Shown one piece after another: positions 63,332-64,000 of a stretch of 64,000 nt of DNA. Source of the stretch: Rhizobium sp. BT04 (lineage in GTDB: Bacteria; Pseudomonadota; Alphaproteobacteria; Rhizobiales; Rhizobiaceae); assembly GCF_030053135.1 (NCBI RefSeq), contig NZ_CP125651.1, forward strand, positions 1 through 64,000, written 5' to 3'. A program made the position numbers and the translations under genes. Below the pieces are notes generated by a model, which worked only from the letters and a program-made list of their open reading frames with translations, was not told where the DNA came from and did no database searches. Within the stretch, counting starts at the first letter, position 1, and every line of letters begins with the position of its first letter.

Positions 63332-64000
63332 TTGTGTAAAGATCGGCGTATTGCTGCCGCAGGATGTTTTTCTGAACCTTGCCCATCGTGTTGCGCGGCA
63401 AGTCCTCGGCGAAGATGATGCGTTTAGGTTGTTTATAGCGCGCGAGACGGCCCTGGAGGGCGTTGACGATGGTCTTTTCATCGAGGACGGAGCCGGGCTT
63501 GCAGACGACGACGGCCGTTACGCCTTCTCCGAAATCGGGATGTGGCACGCCGATGACGGCGCTCTCGACCACACCCTGGATCTGGTCGATCTCGCCCTCG
63601 ACCTCCTTCGGATAGATGTTGTATCCACCCGAAATCACCAGATCCTTGCCGCGACCGACGATGTGGATATAGCCGTCCCGGTCGATCTTGCCGAGATCGC
63701 CGCTGATGAAGAAACCGTCGGCGGTGAATTCGGCCGCGGTCTTTTCCGGCATGCGCCAATAACCTTTGAAGACGTTCGGCCCCTTGATCTCGATCATGCC
63801 CGTTTCCTCAGGCGGCAGCTCGAGCCCGGTGGCGGGATCGGTGACGCGCACCGTCACATCAGGCAGCGGGAAGCCGACCGTTCCGGCAATGCGTTTCCCC
63901 TCATAAGGGTTTGACGTGTTCATATTGGTTTCCGTCATGCCGTAACGCTCGAGAATGGCGTGACCGGTGCGGGCCTGGAACTCGGTATGGGTTTCGGCAA
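63324..64000 (-). CDS. matB: Malonyl-CoA synthetase MatB, 3' part
   Basis: The C-terminal ~225 residues of an acyl-CoA/malonyl-CoA synthetase; the gene continues past the right edge. It has ILERYGMTETNMNTSNPY (the MatB version of the A5 motif), VFKGYWRMPEKTAAEF, GDLGKIDRDGYIHIVGRGKD and the catalytic Lys in LPRNTMGKVQKNIL. These match MatB closely. It activates malonate to malonyl-CoA. The stop codon sits inside the RIME-type repeat, giving the short end LYTRT. Confidence 0.9.
   Translation of the reverse strand, partial: AETHTEFQARTGHAILERYGMTETNMNTSNPYEGKRIAGTVGFPLPDVTVRVTDPATGLELPPEETGMIEIKGPNVFKGYWRMPEKTAAEFTADGFFISGDLGKIDRDGYIHIVGRGKDLVISGGYNIYPKEVEGEIDQIQGVVESAVIGVPHPDFGEGVTAVVVCKPGSVLDEKTIVNALQGRLARYKQPKRIIFAEDLPRNTMGKVQKNILRQQYADLYTRT

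Noticed and set aside
1..64000. CRISPR arrays, tRNA/rRNA genes, complete insertion sequences
   Set aside because: No regularly spaced repeats, no clover-leaf tRNA signals and no transposase ORFs were recognised by reading; a tRNAscan or ISfinder search was not possible.

Overview
The window looks like part of a large secondary replicon (plasmid or chromid) of a Rhizobium of the R. etli / R. leguminosarum type. The base composition is GC-rich. A complete repABC replication and partition locus (about 15.06-18.71 kb) with its counter-transcribed RNA shows that the DNA comes from a repABC replicon. Other alphaproteobacterial markers are a bgsBA-type beta-glucan pair, a NolR-like ArsR regulator, DUF982 and DUF4112 proteins, matB/matC malonate genes, a RIME-type intergenic palindrome, and many ABC uptake systems with GntR or LysR regulators.

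Layout. 0-3 kb: end of a (probably decayed) EF-hand gene, a chemoreceptor and a DUF4112 protein. 3.1-8.9 kb (minus): a catabolic operon of DHDPS/NAL-type lyase, GntR regulator, sugar-binding protein, two permeases and a PfkB kinase; no ATPase gene is present. 9-11.3 kb: a class A penicillin-binding protein with an unusual Cys-rich tail. 11.5-14.8 kb: membrane-fusion protein and glycosyltransferase resembling BgsB/BgsA. 15-18.8 kb: repC, ctRNA, repB, repA. 19-21.2 kb: a secreted hypothetical protein and an NmrA-like reductase. 21.5-26.9 kb: a MASE1 histidine kinase with five PAS modules, followed by three response regulators. 27 kb: a NolR-like ArsR regulator.

27.6-44.9 kb is a divergent sugar-acid region. 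The minus arm carries a peptide/oligosaccharide-type ABC transporter and two enolase-superfamily dehydratases. The plus arm carries a GntR regulator, a uronate-dehydrogenase-like enzyme, an SMP-30 lactonase, a DHDPS-family dehydratase/aldolase and a second complete transporter of the same class. Together they fit uptake and oxidative breakdown of plant-derived uronic or aldonic acids (an inference). An alpha/beta hydrolase and a membrane protein follow.

47.2-57.9 kb is the most interesting part: a tightly overlapping minus-strand operon. It encodes a CoA-transferase, an SDR, a MaoC hydratase, a HutC-type GntR regulator, a histidine-ammonia-lyase homologue that lacks the Ala-Ser-Gly triad of the MIO cofactor, a betaine-type binding protein, an ornithine-cyclodeaminase homologue, a PhnD-like protein with no signal peptide, two permeases and an ATPase. 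A perfect palindrome matching the HutC-subfamily operator lies just upstream of the first gene. I propose a catabolic route for a quaternary-ammonium aromatic amino acid (ergothioneine, hercynine or hypaphorine type): uptake, MIO-independent elimination of trimethylamine, and CoA-dependent breakdown of the resulting acrylate.

58-64 kb: a YeiH-type transporter divergent from a LysR regulator, a small secreted protein, a cold-shock protein, a remnant of a GMC oxidoreductase, a DUF982 protein, matC, a RIME-type repeat and the 3' part of matB running off the right edge.
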